In this document: in pieces, positions 16,887 through 27,206 of the stretch | Numbering within the stretch: the stretch's first letter is position 1 | Layout: each line of letters begins with the position of its first letter | NCBI RefSeq assembly: GCF_008807015.1 | Contig: NZ_CP031700.1 | Span: 2,071,014-2,135,013 of the forward strand | DNA length: 64,000 nt | Source of the DNA: Neisseria zalophi | Lineage (GTDB): Bacteria; Pseudomonadota; Gammaproteobacteria; Burkholderiales; Neisseriaceae | Direction of reading: 5' to 3' | Made by a program: the position numbers and the translations under genes | The notes under the pieces: generated by a model | Databases searched by the model: none | Told to the model about the DNA's origin: nothing | The model's input: the letters and a program-made list of their open reading frames with translations, nothing else

Positions 16887-17675
16887 ATGCCGCCACGTAT
16901 CCAACGACACGAAAAAATCATCGCTCTCGTACGCGAACACAATTTTATGCCGATTGAACAATTGGCACGCGAACTGGATGTAACCCCGCAAACCATCCGC
17001 CGCGATATCAACCAACTTTGTGAAGAAAATATCCTACGCCGATACCACGGCGGTGCCACTTTAGGCGAAGGCTTGGAAAACGAAGAATTAACGACTGCCA
17101 AAGCACGACGGCAAAATGAAAAGCTCCATATTGCCGATTTGATTGTTGAACATATTCCCGATAACGCTTCCTTATTTTTAAGTATCGGCTCCACCATTGA
17201 AGCCGTTGCCATGTCGTTAGTGAAAAAACGCAAGGGATTACGCATTATTACCAATAATATCCACGTTGCCGCGATTGTATCCGGCCGCACCGACTATACT
17301 GTTATCATCACTTCCGGTGTCGTCCGCCCGATTGACGGCGGCGTAACCGGCGTGGCAACAGTGGATTTTATTAATCAGTTTAAAACCGACTATGCCATCT
17401 TAAGCGCTGCCGACGTTGATGAAGATGGCTCTTTATTGGATTTCGACTATAAAGAAGTGAGCGTGATGCAGGCCATGATGGAAAATGCCCGCCGATGCTA
17501 TTTGGGCGTAGACCGCCACAAATTCGGCCGTAAAGCTTTGGTGCGTATGAGTAGTATCACCGAATTCGATGCGGTATTCACAGATCGGCAACCCAGCGAA
17601 TCAATGCGCAAACGTTTACAAGATGCCGGTGTGAAATGGTTTATAGCAGAAAGTGAAGAATCCAATTCGGATTAA
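16887..17675 (+). CDS. DeoR-family transcriptional regulator, GlpR-like
   Basis: 262 residues. An N-terminal winged helix (about 5-58: RHEKIIALVREH, DVTPQTIRRDINQL, RRYHGGATL) is followed by the DeoR sugar-phosphate sensing domain (SIGSTIEAVAMSL, ITNNIHVAAI, TSGVVRPIDGGVTG, ADVDEDGSL). It most resembles GlpR, repressor of glycerol metabolism with glycerol-3-phosphate as effector. No glp or sugar operon adjoins it, so the target is unknown. It could be co-transcribed with lysO, which would be a coincidence of spacing rather than function. Confidence 0.88.
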   Translation: MPPRIQRHEKIIALVREHNFMPIEQLARELDVTPQTIRRDINQLCEENILRRYHGGATLGEGLENEELTTAKARRQNEKLHIADLIVEHIPDNASLFLSIGSTIEAVAMSLVKKRKGLRIITNNIHVAAIVSGRTDYTVIITSGVVRPIDGGVTGVATVDFINQFKTDYAILSAADVDEDGSLLDFDYKEVSVMQAMMENARRCYLGVDRHKFGRKALVRMSSITEFDAVFTDRQPSESMRKRLQDAGVKWFIAESEESNSD

Positions 17676-17720
17676 AACCACCTAGCAATACGTATATCTT
17701 AAACCCAAATATAAAATATA

Positions 17721-17751
17721 AGGCCGTCTGAAAAAACTTTTCAGACGGCCT
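17721..17751. terminator. Inverted DUS pair between deoR-type gene and hflX
   Basis: AGGCCGTCTGAAAA and TTTTCAGACGGCCT with a short loop; serves two convergent genes. Confidence 0.8.
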
Positions 17752-17804
17752 CTATTTATACTCACTCAATCCAAACAGTAAATCTATAAAATAGCTGCCC
17801 AATA

Positions 17805-18962
17805 TTACATTACAGCCAATTCAGACAAAGCCTCTCTCAAATCATCCAAGCCCAAATTCTCGGTAACCGAAATATTCACGGCCACCGCCCTACCCTGTGC
17901 ATCACGCAAAATACCGGCTACACGTTTATCTTCACCCGATAACAAATCGATTTTATTGTATACAATCAATTGGGGTACTTCATGGGCACCGATTTCCTCC
18001 AATACCGTATTCACGTCATCCATCTGACGTTCAAAATCGGCATGGCTCACATCCACTATATGCAGCAATATATCGGCCATGGCGGTTTCTTCCAGCGTTG
18101 CCGAAAAAGCCGACACCAATTTATGCGGCAAATCACGCACGAAACCAACCGTATCAGTCAAAATAATGCTGGCTTCGGGCGACAAATACAAACGGCGGGC
18201 TGTCGTATCCAAGGTGGCAAACAATTGGTCTTTTGCCAACACATCGGCTTTTGTCAAACGGTTAAACAGGCTCGATTTCCCCGCATTGGTATAGCCGACC
18301 AGTGCAAATGTTTTCAGACGGCCTGAAAGCCGTGCTTTACGCCTTGTGGCGCGCTGTTTCTTAACCTGCTGCAATTGCTTTTTCAAAGCGGTTATTTTTT
18401 GGTTGATTAAGCGGCGGTCTGTTTCAAGTTGCGTTTCGCCCGGCCCTTTCAAACCGATACCGCCCTTCTGGCTCTGCATATGGCCGTAACCACGCACCAG
18501 CCGCCCACTTAAATGCGACAATTGCGCCAACTCCACTTGCAGCTTACCTTCTTGAGATTGCGCCCGTTTGGCAAAAATCGCCAAAATCAATCCGACACGG
18601 TCCAATACGCGGCATTGCAGCACCCGCTCCAAGTTCCGCTCTTGCGTGGGCGTTAACTCGTGATTCAACACCACCAGCTCGATACCGTGTTGTTGCACGA
18701 TAACGGCCAACTCCTCCGCCTTGCCGGTGCCTACAAATAAGGCCGCATGGGCTTTATCGCGTTTGGCGGTTTCCGTACAAATCAGATCACCGCCCGCTGC
18801 CGCGATTAAGTCTTCCGCTTCGTTTAAGGCCGTCTGAAAATCTTGTTCCCGCCCTTCGTTCGAGCCCGAATAATCCGCCCGCAACATCACCCCGACCAAC
18901 ATAACCCGCTCGCGTGTTTCCAGAGACTTATCAACTTGGAACATATTAGATTGAGTACGCAT
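17805..18962 (-). CDS. hflX: GTPase HflX
   Basis: A 385-residue Obg-HflX GTPase that binds the 50S subunit and splits stalled ribosomes. An N-terminal HflX domain carries VGTGKAEEL (77-85) and GGIGLKGPGETQLETDRR (167-184). A coiled coil (about 185-212) leads to the G domain with GYTNAGKS (223-230), DTVGFV and NKID. Two DUS copies are read in frame (near 18312 and 18828), one in the N-terminal DFQTAL and one in GRLKTF. AAAGGA lies 6 bases before the start. In many bacteria hflX follows hfq; hfq is not here. Confidence 0.95.
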   Translation of the reverse strand: MRTQSNMFQVDKSLETRERVMLVGVMLRADYSGSNEGREQDFQTALNEAEDLIAAAGGDLICTETAKRDKAHAALFVGTGKAEELAVIVQQHGIELVVLNHELTPTQERNLERVLQCRVLDRVGLILAIFAKRAQSQEGKLQVELAQLSHLSGRLVRGYGHMQSQKGGIGLKGPGETQLETDRRLINQKITALKKQLQQVKKQRATRRKARLSGRLKTFALVGYTNAGKSSLFNRLTKADVLAKDQLFATLDTTARRLYLSPEASIILTDTVGFVRDLPHKLVSAFSATLEETAMADILLHIVDVSHADFERQMDDVNTVLEEIGAHEVPQLIVYNKIDLLSGEDKRVAGILRDAQGRAVAVNISVTENLGLDDLREALSELAVM

Positions 18963-19019
18963 AGATATTCCTTTGCGGTTGCGGATAGTGGCGATAAATC
19001 ATTTTCACACGTTTATTAT

Positions 19020-19811
19020 TCATACTGATTGCGGTGTTTCTGCCAAACGCGGCACTTTATTGAACAGACGGTAGAAATTATCGGTGGTTATCTCGGCGAT
19101 ATGTTCCACCGTGTCCCCGCGCAGTCCGGCCACAAACTCAGCCGTATATTTCACATACGCCGGCTCATTGGGTTTACCGCGCTTCGGCACAGGGGCGAGA
19201 AACGGTGAATCCGTTTCGATTAATATACGGTCTTGCGGCACATATTTGGCAGCGGCCTGAATATCCGGTGCATTTTTAAAAGTTACAATGCCTGAAAACG
19301 AAATATAAAACCCCAAATCCAAGGCTTCTTTGGCTACCGCCACATCTTCGGTAAAACAGTGAATCACCCCTGCATGCGCCTGATGTTCCCGTAACAGACG
19401 CATAGTATCCGCCGCCGCATCACGGGTATGCACCACCAAAGGCAAACCGCTTTGATTCGCCGCTTCAATATGGTCGGCAAAGCGCTGATGCTGCCAACCC
19501 AAATCGCCTTTACACCAATAATAATCCAACCCGGTTTCACCAATACCCACCACTTTAGGATGTTGTGCATGGGCGACCAATTCTTCAACCGTGAATTCAG
19601 GTGTATCTTTATCATCGGGGTGAATACCGACCGTTGCAAAAATATGTTCATTCGCTTCGGCAATCGCTAAAACTTCGCTAAAACTCTGCCTGCTGACGCT
19701 AATCGCTAAAGCCTGCTTCACATGGTTCGCCTCCATATTGGCAAACACTTCCGGCAAACGGCTGCTTAAACCGTCAAAATTCAAATGGCAGTGTGAATCA
19801 ATCAAATACAT
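19020..19811 (-). CDS. tatD: TatD-family metal-dependent DNase
   Basis: About 263 residues from Met at 19811 (MYLIDSHCHL). The frame runs 14 codons further up without support. Metal ligands typical of TatD are present: His7-x-His9, the Glu in GIGETGLDYYW, VVHTRDA, GVIHCFTE and the Asp in IETDSPFLAP. TatD enzymes are 3'-5' exonucleases or deoxyribonuclease-like hydrolases of the amidohydrolase fold. The gene lies 57 bases upstream of hflX and may share its transcript. Confidence 0.92.
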   Translation of the reverse strand: MYLIDSHCHLNFDGLSSRLPEVFANMEANHVKQALAISVSRQSFSEVLAIAEANEHIFATVGIHPDDKDTPEFTVEELVAHAQHPKVVGIGETGLDYYWCKGDLGWQHQRFADHIEAANQSGLPLVVHTRDAAADTMRLLREHQAHAGVIHCFTEDVAVAKEALDLGFYISFSGIVTFKNAPDIQAAAKYVPQDRILIETDSPFLAPVPKRGKPNEPAYVKYTAEFVAGLRGDTVEHIAEITTDNFYRLFNKVPRLAETPQSV

Positions 19812-19959
19812 AATCAAACTTATAAAATAATGGTTAGTCGCTAAAGATACCATATTTAAAGCCTGAAATTACTAAAGAAAGGCAATCGATATCATAAGGC
19901 CTTACCAAATTTATGATTCTTGTTTCAACAAACAGCCCCATTACCCATGCCATATAATA

Positions 19960-19985
19960 AGGCCGTCTGAAATTTCAGACGGCCT
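19960..19985. repeat. Inverted DUS pair upstream of tatD
   Basis: AGGCCGTCTGAA and TTCAGACGGCCT with only two bases between. It stands between the rplT terminator and the tatD start, so it may be a second terminator for the ribosomal operon. Confidence 0.7.
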
Positions 19986-20014
19986 ACGCTTTATTCACAA
20001 AACACTTCATATCA

Positions 20015-20050
20015 ATAAAAAATAAGGAAACCGAAAAGTTTCCTTATTTT
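20015..20050 (-). terminator. Terminator of thrS-infC-rpmI-rplT
   Basis: A 12-bp stem, AAATAAGGAAAC with GTTTCCTTATTT, six-base loop, T-rich on the minus side, starting about 25 bases after the rplT stop. Confidence 0.85.
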
Positions 20051-20075
20051 AAATAATGTTCAAGCGTTTTTGCGA

Positions 20076-20432
20076 TTAAGCTAAAGCGGCTTTGGCTTTT
20101 TCAACCAATTGGGCAAATGCGGCTTTATCAAATACAGCCAAATCAGCCAATACTTTACGGTCGATTTCAATCGCAGCGCGTTTCAAACCGTTCATGAATT
20201 TGCTGTAAGACAAACCGTTTTCACGGGCGCCTGCATTAATACGCACAATCCACAATTGACGGAATTGGCGTTTGCGTTGGCGACGGTCGCGATAAGCATA
20301 TTGACCGGCTTTCATTACCGCTTGTTTGGCAACACGGTAGACGTTTTTACGGCGACCACGATAGCCTTTGGCTAACGCTAATACTTTTTTATGACGGGCA
20401 CGTGCGGTTACACCGCGTTTTACGCGTGGCAT
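20076..20432 (-). CDS. rplT: 50S ribosomal protein L20
   Basis: 118 residues, basic, starting [18 protein letters not shown], with the [19 protein letters not shown] long helix of L20. It binds 23S rRNA early in 50S assembly. In E. coli L20 also represses translation of rpmI-rplT by binding their leader; the 150-base spacer after infC could hold such a site. Last gene of the operon, 11 bases after rpmI. Confidence 0.98.
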   Translation of the reverse strand: MPRVKRGVTARARHKKVLALAKGYRGRRKNVYRVAKQAVMKAGQYAYRDRRQRKRQFRQLWIVRINAGARENGLSYSKFMNGLKRAAIEIDRKVLADLAVFDKAAFAQLVEKAKAALA

Positions 20433-20443
20433 ATTCTAACTCC

Positions 20444-20641
20444 TTAAGCGTAGGGTAACATTTTAGAAACAGAAGCCAAATCGCGTTCGTTCACCATAGA
20501 AGTGCCGCGCAATTGACGTTTGTTTTTGGTGGTTTTCTTGGTCAGAATGTGGCGTTTGAATGCATGCGCACGTTTTACACCACCATTACCCAGTACTTTA
20601 AAGCGCTTTTTAGCACCCGACTTGGTTTTCATTTTAGGCAT
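20444..20641 (-). CDS. rpmI: 50S ribosomal protein L35
   Basis: 65 residues, starting [18 protein letters not shown], the standard L35 length and start. A longer frame from 20653 would add MEYP and overlap the ribosome site. It directly precedes rplT. Confidence 0.97.
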   Translation of the reverse strand: MPKMKTKSGAKKRFKVLGNGGVKRAHAFKRHILTKKTTKNKRQLRGTSMVNERDLASVSKMLPYA

Positions 20642-20754
20642 GGGATACTCCATATCATTTATTAGATAAGGTATAAGGAGGCCGATGATTTATATTTGAA
20701 AACAAACATCAACACTTGGAACCCTAATACCACGGTTTTTGCCGTTTGAAACTT

Positions 20755-20786
20755 AAAAAACCTGCCTCGGTCGGCAATCCGAGGCA
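20755..20786 (-). terminator. Terminator/attenuator between infC and rpmI
   Basis: TGCCTCGG and CCGAGGCA form an 8-bp stem, followed after two bases by six T on the minus strand. It sits inside the operon, 17 bases after infC, so it probably reduces rather than abolishes reading into rpmI-rplT unless a second promoter follows. Confidence 0.7.
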
Positions 20787-20803
20787 AGCTTTGCATTATA
20801 ACT

Positions 20804-21325
20804 TTATTTCTTTTTCGGGGCAATCATCATAACCATCTGGCGGCCTTCCATTTTCGGAAATTGCTCGACGGTACCGATTTCAACCAACTCTTCTTTTACA
20901 CGCTCCAAAAGTTGGGCACCCAATTGTTGGTGGGCCATTTCCCGTCCGCGGAAACGCAAAGTCACTTTTACTTTATCGCCATCTTCCAGAAAGCGGTTGA
21001 TATTACGCATTTTAATTTGGTAATCACCTTCATCCGTTCCCGGACGGAATTTGATTTCCTTAATCTGAACCTGTTTCTGATTTTTCTTGGCTTCGTCGCG
21101 CTTTTTGGCTTGTTGGTATTTGTATTTACCATAATCCATAAGCTTACATACGGGCGGTTTGGCAGTAGGTGAAATCTCTACCAAATCAACCTCTTGCTCC
21201 TCAGCCATAGATAAAGCTTCTTTAAGTGATACCACACCGAGCTGTTCGCCGGTTCCACTGAGTAAACGCACTTCTTTAGCGGTAATTTCGCCGTTGATTC
21301 GTGCTTCACGTTCTTGTGCGATGAT
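20804..21325 (-). CDS. infC: Translation initiation factor IF-3, ATC start
   Basis: IF-3 binds the 30S subunit and checks the start codon and initiator tRNA. The body is complete: [61 protein letters not shown], and the PKKK end. No ATG, GTG or TTG sits where the family begins. Instead three ATC codons follow AGGAG (21331-21335). The middle one (21325) has 5-base spacing and gives 173 residues. infC starts on AUU or AUC in several bacteria, which lets IF-3 repress its own synthesis. An ATG frame from 21376 would add 17 unrelated residues and bury the ribosome site. Confidence 0.93.
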   Translation of the reverse strand: MIAQEREARINGEITAKEVRLLSGTGEQLGVVSLKEALSMAEEQEVDLVEISPTAKPPVCKLMDYGKYKYQQAKKRDEAKKNQKQVQIKEIKFRPGTDEGDYQIKMRNINRFLEDGDKVKVTLRFRGREMAHQQLGAQLLERVKEELVEIGTVEQFPKMEGRQMVMMIAPKKK

Positions 21326-21514
21326 GATGTCTCCTATAAAAAATGATTCATTAATATGCTTATCATTCGAACACATTCAAACCAAGCATATCGCTGATTT
21401 TTAAATACTGCTTTCAATATATGTCTATTTTAATCAGACCACGCCATATTCTCAACCACTATATGCCTGCCTGATTGATTTTAAAATTTATCTTCTGATC
21501 AGATTCATAAAATT

Positions 21515-23419
21515 TTAAAACTCTGCCTGTAATTCTTCTTGCAGTTGGGCAATAAAATCTTCTATTTTTAGACTGCCCAAATCTTCTGCCTTACGACGTA
21601 CGGCAATCTGGCCGTTTTCTTTTTCGTTTTCACCGACTACGATCTGATAGGGATAGCGGTGTTGGCTGTTATCACGGATTTTGTAGCCGATTTTTTCATT
21701 GCGCAAATCCAGCTCGACACGCAAACCGGCCGCACGCAGTTTCTCTGCCACTTCACGGCAATAATCAGCTTGTTTTTCGGTAATATTCATAATCACCATT
21801 TGCACCGGCGCAAGCCATAACGGGAAAGAACCAGCATGGTTTTCAATCAGAATACCGATAAACCGTTCCATAGACCCCAAAATCGCACGGTGCAACATCA
21901 CCGGGCGGGCACGGCCGTTATCTTCGGTTACATATTCTGCACCCAAGCGTTCGGGCAACACAAAATCAAGCTGTATGGTTCCGCACTGCCAAGAACGGCC
22001 AATCGCATCTTTAATATGATATTCCACTTTAGGGCCATAGAAAGCACCCTCACCGGGCAATTCTTCCCATTCCACACCGCAAGCAGCCAAGGCATCGCGC
22101 AAGCCTTGCTCGGCTTTATCCCAAACTTCATCGGAACCGGCTCGTTTTTCGGGGCGCAACGACAGTTTCACGCTGACATGCTCAAAGCCAAACTGCTTAT
22201 AAACTTTCATCACCAAATCGTTGAAGGCTTTGGCTTCGGAAGTAATTTGCTCTTCGGTACAAAAAATATGGGCATCATCCTGCACAAAACCACGTACCCG
22301 CATTAAGCCGTGTAAAGCGCCCGAAGGTTCGTTTCGGTGGCAAGAGCCGAATTCCGCCAACCGCATCGGTAAATCACGGTAAGAGCGCAAACCGTGGTTG
22401 AAAATCTGAACATGCCCCGGGCAGTTCATCGGTTTCACGGCATATTCGCGTTTTTCCGATTGGGTCACAAACATATTGTCTTTATAGTTTTCCCAATGGC
22501 CGGATTTTTCCCAGAATGTTTTATCGAGAATTTGCGGTGTTTTTACTTCTTTATAACCGGCCGCATCCAATTCTTTGCGCATATGCTGCTCGATAATCTG
22601 CCATAACGTCCAACCGCGCGGATGCCAGAACACCATGCCCGGCGCTTCGTCTTGAAGATGGAACAAATCAAGCTGTTTGCCCAGTTTGCGGTGGTCACGT
22701 TTTTCGGCTTCTTCAATACGGGCAATATAGGCTTTTAAATCCTCTTTACTTGCCCAAGCGGTACCATAGATGCGTTGCAACATTTCATTATTGCTGTCGC
22801 CCCGCCAATAAGCACCGGCCAGCTTGGTTAATTTGAAATTTTTCAAGAAACGCGTATTCGGCACATGCGGGCCGCGGCACATATCCACATATTCCTGATG
22901 ATGATATAAACCCATTTCTTGCACATCGGGCATATCTTCGATCAGGAGCAGCTTGTAGTCTTCCCCACGCTCGGTAAATGTTTTGATGGTTTCAGCACGC
23001 GGCGTCATTACCTTGACCACATCATAATTCTGCGCAATCAATTCTTTCATCCGCGCTTCAATTTTTGCCACATCTTCGGGCGTAAACGGTTTTTCAGTGG
23101 CGATGTCATAATAAAAACCATCTTCAATCACCGGGCCGATAACCATTTTGGCATCCGGATAAAGCTGTTTTACCGCATGGCCGACTAAATGTGCGCACGA
23201 ATGGCGGATAATCTCCACACCCTCGGCATCTTTGGGCGTGATAATTTGTACATTTGCATCAGATGTAATTTTATCCGAGGCATCGACTAAAACACCGTTG
23301 ACCTTACCTGCCACCGTTGCTTTTGCCAAACCCGCTCCAATCGAAGCGGCCACTTCGGCTACCGAAACAGGTTGTTCAAACTGACGGACGGAACCGTCGG
23401 GCAAGGTAATATTGATCAT
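21515..23419 (-). CDS. thrS: Threonyl-tRNA synthetase
   Basis: A class II synthetase that charges tRNA-Thr. Start at 23419 ([14 protein letters not shown]) with GGAGCACTTA upstream gives 634 residues, near the E. coli 642. Domains in order: TGS (1-60), editing domain with [16 protein letters not shown], catalytic core with [23 protein letters not shown] and [14 protein letters not shown], and an anticodon-binding C-terminus (ending QEELQAEF). First gene of thrS-infC-rpmI-rplT, the same order as in E. coli. Confidence 0.97.
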   Translation of the reverse strand: MINITLPDGSVRQFEQPVSVAEVAASIGAGLAKATVAGKVNGVLVDASDKITSDANVQIITPKDAEGVEIIRHSCAHLVGHAVKQLYPDAKMVIGPVIEDGFYYDIATEKPFTPEDVAKIEARMKELIAQNYDVVKVMTPRAETIKTFTERGEDYKLLLIEDMPDVQEMGLYHHQEYVDMCRGPHVPNTRFLKNFKLTKLAGAYWRGDSNNEMLQRIYGTAWASKEDLKAYIARIEEAEKRDHRKLGKQLDLFHLQDEAPGMVFWHPRGWTLWQIIEQHMRKELDAAGYKEVKTPQILDKTFWEKSGHWENYKDNMFVTQSEKREYAVKPMNCPGHVQIFNHGLRSYRDLPMRLAEFGSCHRNEPSGALHGLMRVRGFVQDDAHIFCTEEQITSEAKAFNDLVMKVYKQFGFEHVSVKLSLRPEKRAGSDEVWDKAEQGLRDALAACGVEWEELPGEGAFYGPKVEYHIKDAIGRSWQCGTIQLDFVLPERLGAEYVTEDNGRARPVMLHRAILGSMERFIGILIENHAGSFPLWLAPVQMVIMNITEKQADYCREVAEKLRAAGLRVELDLRNEKIGYKIRDNSQHRYPYQIVVGENEKENGQIAVRRKAEDLGSLKIEDFIAQLQEELQAEF

Positions 23420-23500
23420 TAAGTGCTCCGTAATTATCAAAGGCCTTTCAGACGGCCTCGATTTCATTATATTTCTTGATTACTCATCGTTATAAATAAT

Positions 23501-23550
23501 AATGTAACGGTATCACCCGCTATATTGTGCGGGTTTCTTACCGTTACATT
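23501..23550 (-). terminator. Compound hairpin after tRNA-Val
   Basis: Outer arms AATGTAACGGTA (23501-23512) and TACCGTTACATT (23539-23550) enclose an inner stem ACCCGC/GCGGGT. It begins 7 bases after the tRNA-Val 3' end on the minus strand and probably ends the tRNA transcript before thrS. The T run is poor. Confidence 0.55.
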
Positions 23551-23557
23551 CAATGTC

Positions 23558-23634
23558 TGGTAGGCACGATTGGATTCGAACCAACGACCCCCACCATGTC
23601 AAGGTGGTGCTCTAACCAACTGAGCTACGTGCCT
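23558..23634 (-). tRNA. tRNA-Val(GAC)
   Basis: Minus-strand cloverleaf: acceptor AGGCACG/CGTGCCT, D arm GCTCAGTTGGTTAGAGC, anticodon stem CCACC with loop TTGACAT (anticodon GAC), T arm with GGTTCGAATCC, and an encoded CCA end. The central part matches the E. coli valine GAC tRNA closely. Confidence 0.97.
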
Positions 23635-23773
23635 GAAAACCTACGAATTGTATTGGACTTTGCATGTTTTTACAAGCACTGCAACACATGCCTTGTAAAT
23701 ACTTTAAATATAGTCAAATCATTAGATAATCCGGCTCATCTAAACCGGAAAATACAAGATACCGTTATTTGCA

Positions 23774-24883
23774 TTAAGGATAATATCCCGCCCCTAAGAC
23801 ACACGGCTTTCTCGCACCTGTTGCCCGATAAGGATTAGAGGCAACCCGATTTACCCAACAAGAAGCCAACCATGCAAAAGCTGCCGCCTCAACCCATTGC
23901 GGATTCAAATGCAACTCATCGGTGCTGTGTACTTGAATGCCCCGCTCCAAAAAGCGGTGTGACAACCCTTTCATCAAGGTTTGATTGCGGATACCGCCGC
24001 CGCAAACATAGAGTTCTTGCGTATCCGGTGCGGCAGATACCACCGCATCAAAAACGGTTTGCACTGTATACTCTGACAATGTTCGTAATACATCATTCGG
24101 GTTGAGGCCGTCTGAAAGCTGTGGCAACAGCCATGACAACGAAAACAGCTCCCGCCCGGTGCTTTTCGGATAAGGGCGGGCAAAATAAGGATCACTAAGC
24201 AGTTTTTCTAAAAGTTCCGGCAATACCATGCCCGCCTCAGCTTTTTTACCGCCTTCGTCATAGGGCTGTTGCCAAATATAATTCACCCATGAATCCATCA
24301 ACATATTACCCGGACCGGTATCAAAGCCGAAAGCGGCCCCATCCGGCGGTAATACACTAATATTGGCAATTCCGCCTAAATTTAAAACTACTCTTGCTTT
24401 TGAAGAATGCTGAAATAATGCCTGATGAAAAGATGGCACCAAAGGCGCGCCCTGCCCCCCTGCCGCCAAATCGCGGCTACGGAAATCCCCGATAGTCAGA
24501 ATACCGCTTAATTCCGCCAATAAAGATAAATCGGCCAACTGGATACTGTATCTCGACTCCGGCGCATGGCGGATGGTTTGACCATGACAGCCAATTGCCG
24601 TAATGTTGTCGGCCGAAAGGTTCTGTTCCGCCAGCAATTGCCTAACCACTCTTCCATACAGATAGCTTAGCTCTTGAGAAAGCATCATACTGCGGTGCAA
24701 CTCATTATGACCGACATTTTGCAATTCAAGTAAATCGGCTTTCAGACGGCCTGAATAGGGTATAAAAGAATGGGCTTCAGCAGCCAGCCATTCAACCCCG
24801 TGCATGCGTATCAATACCGCATCGACACCATCCATACTGGTACCGGACATCAGGCCGATATAAAACTGGTCACCGTTATGCAT
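23774..24883 (-). CDS. anmK: Anhydro-N-acetylmuramic acid kinase
   Basis: 369 residues. It phosphorylates and opens 1,6-anhydro-MurNAc released during peptidoglycan turnover, so wall sugars can be reused. Family motifs: YIGLMSGTSMDGVDAVL at 8-24, GCHGQTIRHAP, LGGIANISVLP, GFDTGPGNMLMD, and CGGGIRN near the end. In-frame DUS copies lie near 24105 and 24743. The start is directly preceded by a DUS with no clear ribosome site. Encoded alone, with no other recycling genes nearby. Confidence 0.94.
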   Translation of the reverse strand: MHNGDQFYIGLMSGTSMDGVDAVLIRMHGVEWLAAEAHSFIPYSGRLKADLLELQNVGHNELHRSMMLSQELSYLYGRVVRQLLAEQNLSADNITAIGCHGQTIRHAPESRYSIQLADLSLLAELSGILTIGDFRSRDLAAGGQGAPLVPSFHQALFQHSSKARVVLNLGGIANISVLPPDGAAFGFDTGPGNMLMDSWVNYIWQQPYDEGGKKAEAGMVLPELLEKLLSDPYFARPYPKSTGRELFSLSWLLPQLSDGLNPNDVLRTLSEYTVQTVFDAVVSAAPDTQELYVCGGGIRNQTLMKGLSHRFLERGIQVHSTDELHLNPQWVEAAAFAWLASCWVNRVASNPYRATGARKPCVLGAGYYP

Positions 24884-25119
24884 ATTAAAAAGGCCGTCTG
24901 AAATGAAAATAAAGTAAAGATTTTAACGCTTTTGTCCAAAGAGATAAATATTACCATGCAAGCATTTACCAACTACTTCATGACGGTTTAACCGAATATC
25001 TTTATAATATTAAAAAAACGGTTATACAATAAACCCCAAGCTTAACCTTAAATAACATAATATTTCAGCCCGCGGCAGTTTATTTTTATTCTTCTCCATA
25101 TAAAAGGTTCACATTAAAC

Positions 25120-26685
25120 ATGAACGCTCCATATATCCAGAAAATCAATTTTGCCTTTGCGGCTCTTCTTCTTTGTATGATCGGTTATTTTATTATATGG
25201 GGATTAGGCTACACCAATGGCAACCACACAACCTTATTTCTACTGGCTACGGGCTTTGGCGTCTTTATGGCGTTCAATATCGGAGGAAATGACGTAGCCA
25301 ACTCTTTTGGCACCAGCGTTGGCGCCGGAACGTTAACCATCCCGCAAGCTTTAATTATTGCTGCCATTTTTGAAGTCAGCGGCGCAGTGATTGCCGGTGG
25401 AGAAGTAACCGATACAATCAGAAAAGGCATTATCGATTTAAACCAAATGCATGTAGAACCTATGCAGTTTGTTTATATTATGATGTCGGCACTATTGGCC
25501 GCTGCATTATGGCTGTTGTTCGCCAGCAAAAAAGGCCTACCGGTCTCGACTACCCACGCCATTATCGGCGGCATTGTCGGCAGTGCCTTATGCTTAGGCA
25601 TTGTCAGCGGCAGTTCAAACACTATCGAACTCATACAATGGAATAAATTAGCTGAAATTGTTGCCTCTTGGGTACTTTCACCCGTATTAGGCGGCTTGGT
25701 TTCCTACTTCCTTTTCTTCCAAATCAAAAAGCATGTTTTAGACTACAACAAAGAAGTAGAAGAAAACCTGAAAAATATCAAGCAAGAGAAAAAAGCCTAT
25801 AAAGCCCAACACCGCTTATATTTTGAAAGTCTTGATGAAGCCACCAAAATAGAATGCGCTACTGCCATGGCACGCGACGCCCAAATTTACGGCGAGTCGG
25901 ATTTAGATCCAACCGAACTGGAATCCACGTATTATCAGGGGCTTTATGATATTGATAACCGTAAAAACAATATTGACGCCTATAAAGCCTTACATTCATG
26001 GGTGCCGGTCATCGCTTCACTGGGCGGTATGATAATAGCAGCTATGTTGCTATTTAAAGGCCTCAAAAACCTTGAACTCGGCATGAGTAATGTCGGTAGT
26101 TTTCTGATTATTTTCATGATTGGCGCAGCCATTTGGATGGCGACATTTGTTTATGCCAAAACATTAAAACGCAAAGACTTAGGCAAGTCCACCTTCTTGG
26201 TTTTCAGTTGGATGCAGGTATTTACTGCCGCCGGATTCGCATTCAGCCACGGCGCCAACGACATCGCTAACGCCATCGGCCCTTTTGCTGCCATTATGGA
26301 TGTATTACGCACAGGTGACATCAACTCTCAATCCCCCGTTCCTCCCGTTGCCATGCTCACTTTCGGTATCGCATTAATTGTCGGTTTATGGTTTATCGGT
26401 AAAGAGGTGATCAAAACTGTCGGTACCAGTTTGGCTGAAATGCATCCGTCTTCAGGCTTTGCCGCCGAACTTTCCGCAGCTTCTGTTGTAATGATGGCCT
26501 CATTAATGGGCTTACCCGTATCCAGCACACATATCCTGGTCGGTGCTGTTTTAGGCATCGGTTTGGTAAACCGTAATGCAAACTGGGCATTAATGAAACC
26601 GATTGGTATGGCATGGGTGATTACCCTACCTGCCGCCGCCTTTTTATCAATTGTTTGTTTCTTATTGCTGCGCGCTGCTTTTTAA
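25120..26685 (+). CDS. pit: Inorganic phosphate transporter, Pit family
   Basis: A 521-residue low-affinity phosphate (metal phosphate:H+) symporter of the inner membrane. The duplicated Pit signature is present: [16 protein letters not shown] near residue 60 and [16 protein letters not shown] near 380. SSTHA-like repeats occur in each half ([15 protein letters not shown] and [13 protein letters not shown]). A charged cytoplasmic loop of about 90 residues ([18 protein letters not shown] onward) separates the halves. No phoU-like partner is adjacent. A terminator follows at once. Confidence 0.93.
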   Translation: MNAPYIQKINFAFAALLLCMIGYFIIWGLGYTNGNHTTLFLLATGFGVFMAFNIGGNDVANSFGTSVGAGTLTIPQALIIAAIFEVSGAVIAGGEVTDTIRKGIIDLNQMHVEPMQFVYIMMSALLAAALWLLFASKKGLPVSTTHAIIGGIVGSALCLGIVSGSSNTIELIQWNKLAEIVASWVLSPVLGGLVSYFLFFQIKKHVLDYNKEVEENLKNIKQEKKAYKAQHRLYFESLDEATKIECATAMARDAQIYGESDLDPTELESTYYQGLYDIDNRKNNIDAYKALHSWVPVIASLGGMIIAAMLLFKGLKNLELGMSNVGSFLIIFMIGAAIWMATFVYAKTLKRKDLGKSTFLVFSWMQVFTAAGFAFSHGANDIANAIGPFAAIMDVLRTGDINSQSPVPPVAMLTFGIALIVGLWFIGKEVIKTVGTSLAEMHPSSGFAAELSAASVVMMASLMGLPVSSTHILVGAVLGIGLVNRNANWALMKPIGMAWVITLPAAAFLSIVCFLLLRAAF

Positions 26686-26710
26686 TCGACACATATCACT
26701 TCAAACCAAT

Positions 26711-26757
26711 AAAGCCATCCCATACCATACAATATGGTAATTAAGATGGCTTTTTTC
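26711..26757 (+). terminator. Terminator after pit
   Basis: AAGCCATC pairs with GATGGCTT with an inner ATACCAT/ATGGTA stem, then a T run; about 25 bases after the pit stop. Confidence 0.8.
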
Positions 26758-26826
26758 TTAATAGAAACAAATTGCCCCTAATCTTTCAGACGGCCTTGAA
26801 GTAAACAGTAGCCGCCATTATGCAAT

Positions 26827-26876
26827 AAAAAATAAACCTTCGAAATCTATATCAGAGTTTCGAAGGTTTATTTTTT
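26827..26876. terminator. Strong hairpin after tRNA-Leu
   Basis: A 15-bp stem, AATAAACCTTCGAAA with TTTCGAAGGTTTATT, 12-base loop, with A and T runs on both sides. It terminates the minus-strand tRNA-Leu transcript and would also stop reading from pit. Confidence 0.85.
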
Positions 26877-26880
26877 AATC

Positions 26881-26965
26881 TGGTGCCCAGGGTCGGACTC
26901 GAACCGACACACCTTTCGGCGGGGGATTTTGAGTCCCCTGCGTCTACCAATTTCGCCACCTGGGC
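26881..26965 (-). tRNA. tRNA-Leu(CAA)
   Basis: An 85-base class II tRNA on the minus strand: acceptor GCCCAGG/CCTGGGC, anticodon stem GGGGA/TCCCC with loop CTCAAAA (anticodon CAA), a long variable arm (CGCCGAAAGGTG), T arm with GGTTCGAGTCC, and an encoded CCA. Confidence 0.96.
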
Positions 26966-27206
26966 AGGTGGAAGAGAACGCTATTATAGTCATAAAAATA
27001 ATCTTGTAAAGCCTATCTATATAAATATTTCCACTATTTTTAACAAATACATGAAAAATATAAAAATTAAATCTAAAATTATCTTCAAAATCCTTCATAA
27101 AATCGAGCATTATTTATTGCAATCACTAATAAGATAAAATCCCCCCTACATGAAATCAGCCAAACACGTTAATATAGATACATTCTTGCTATTTGGAGAA
27201 CCACTT

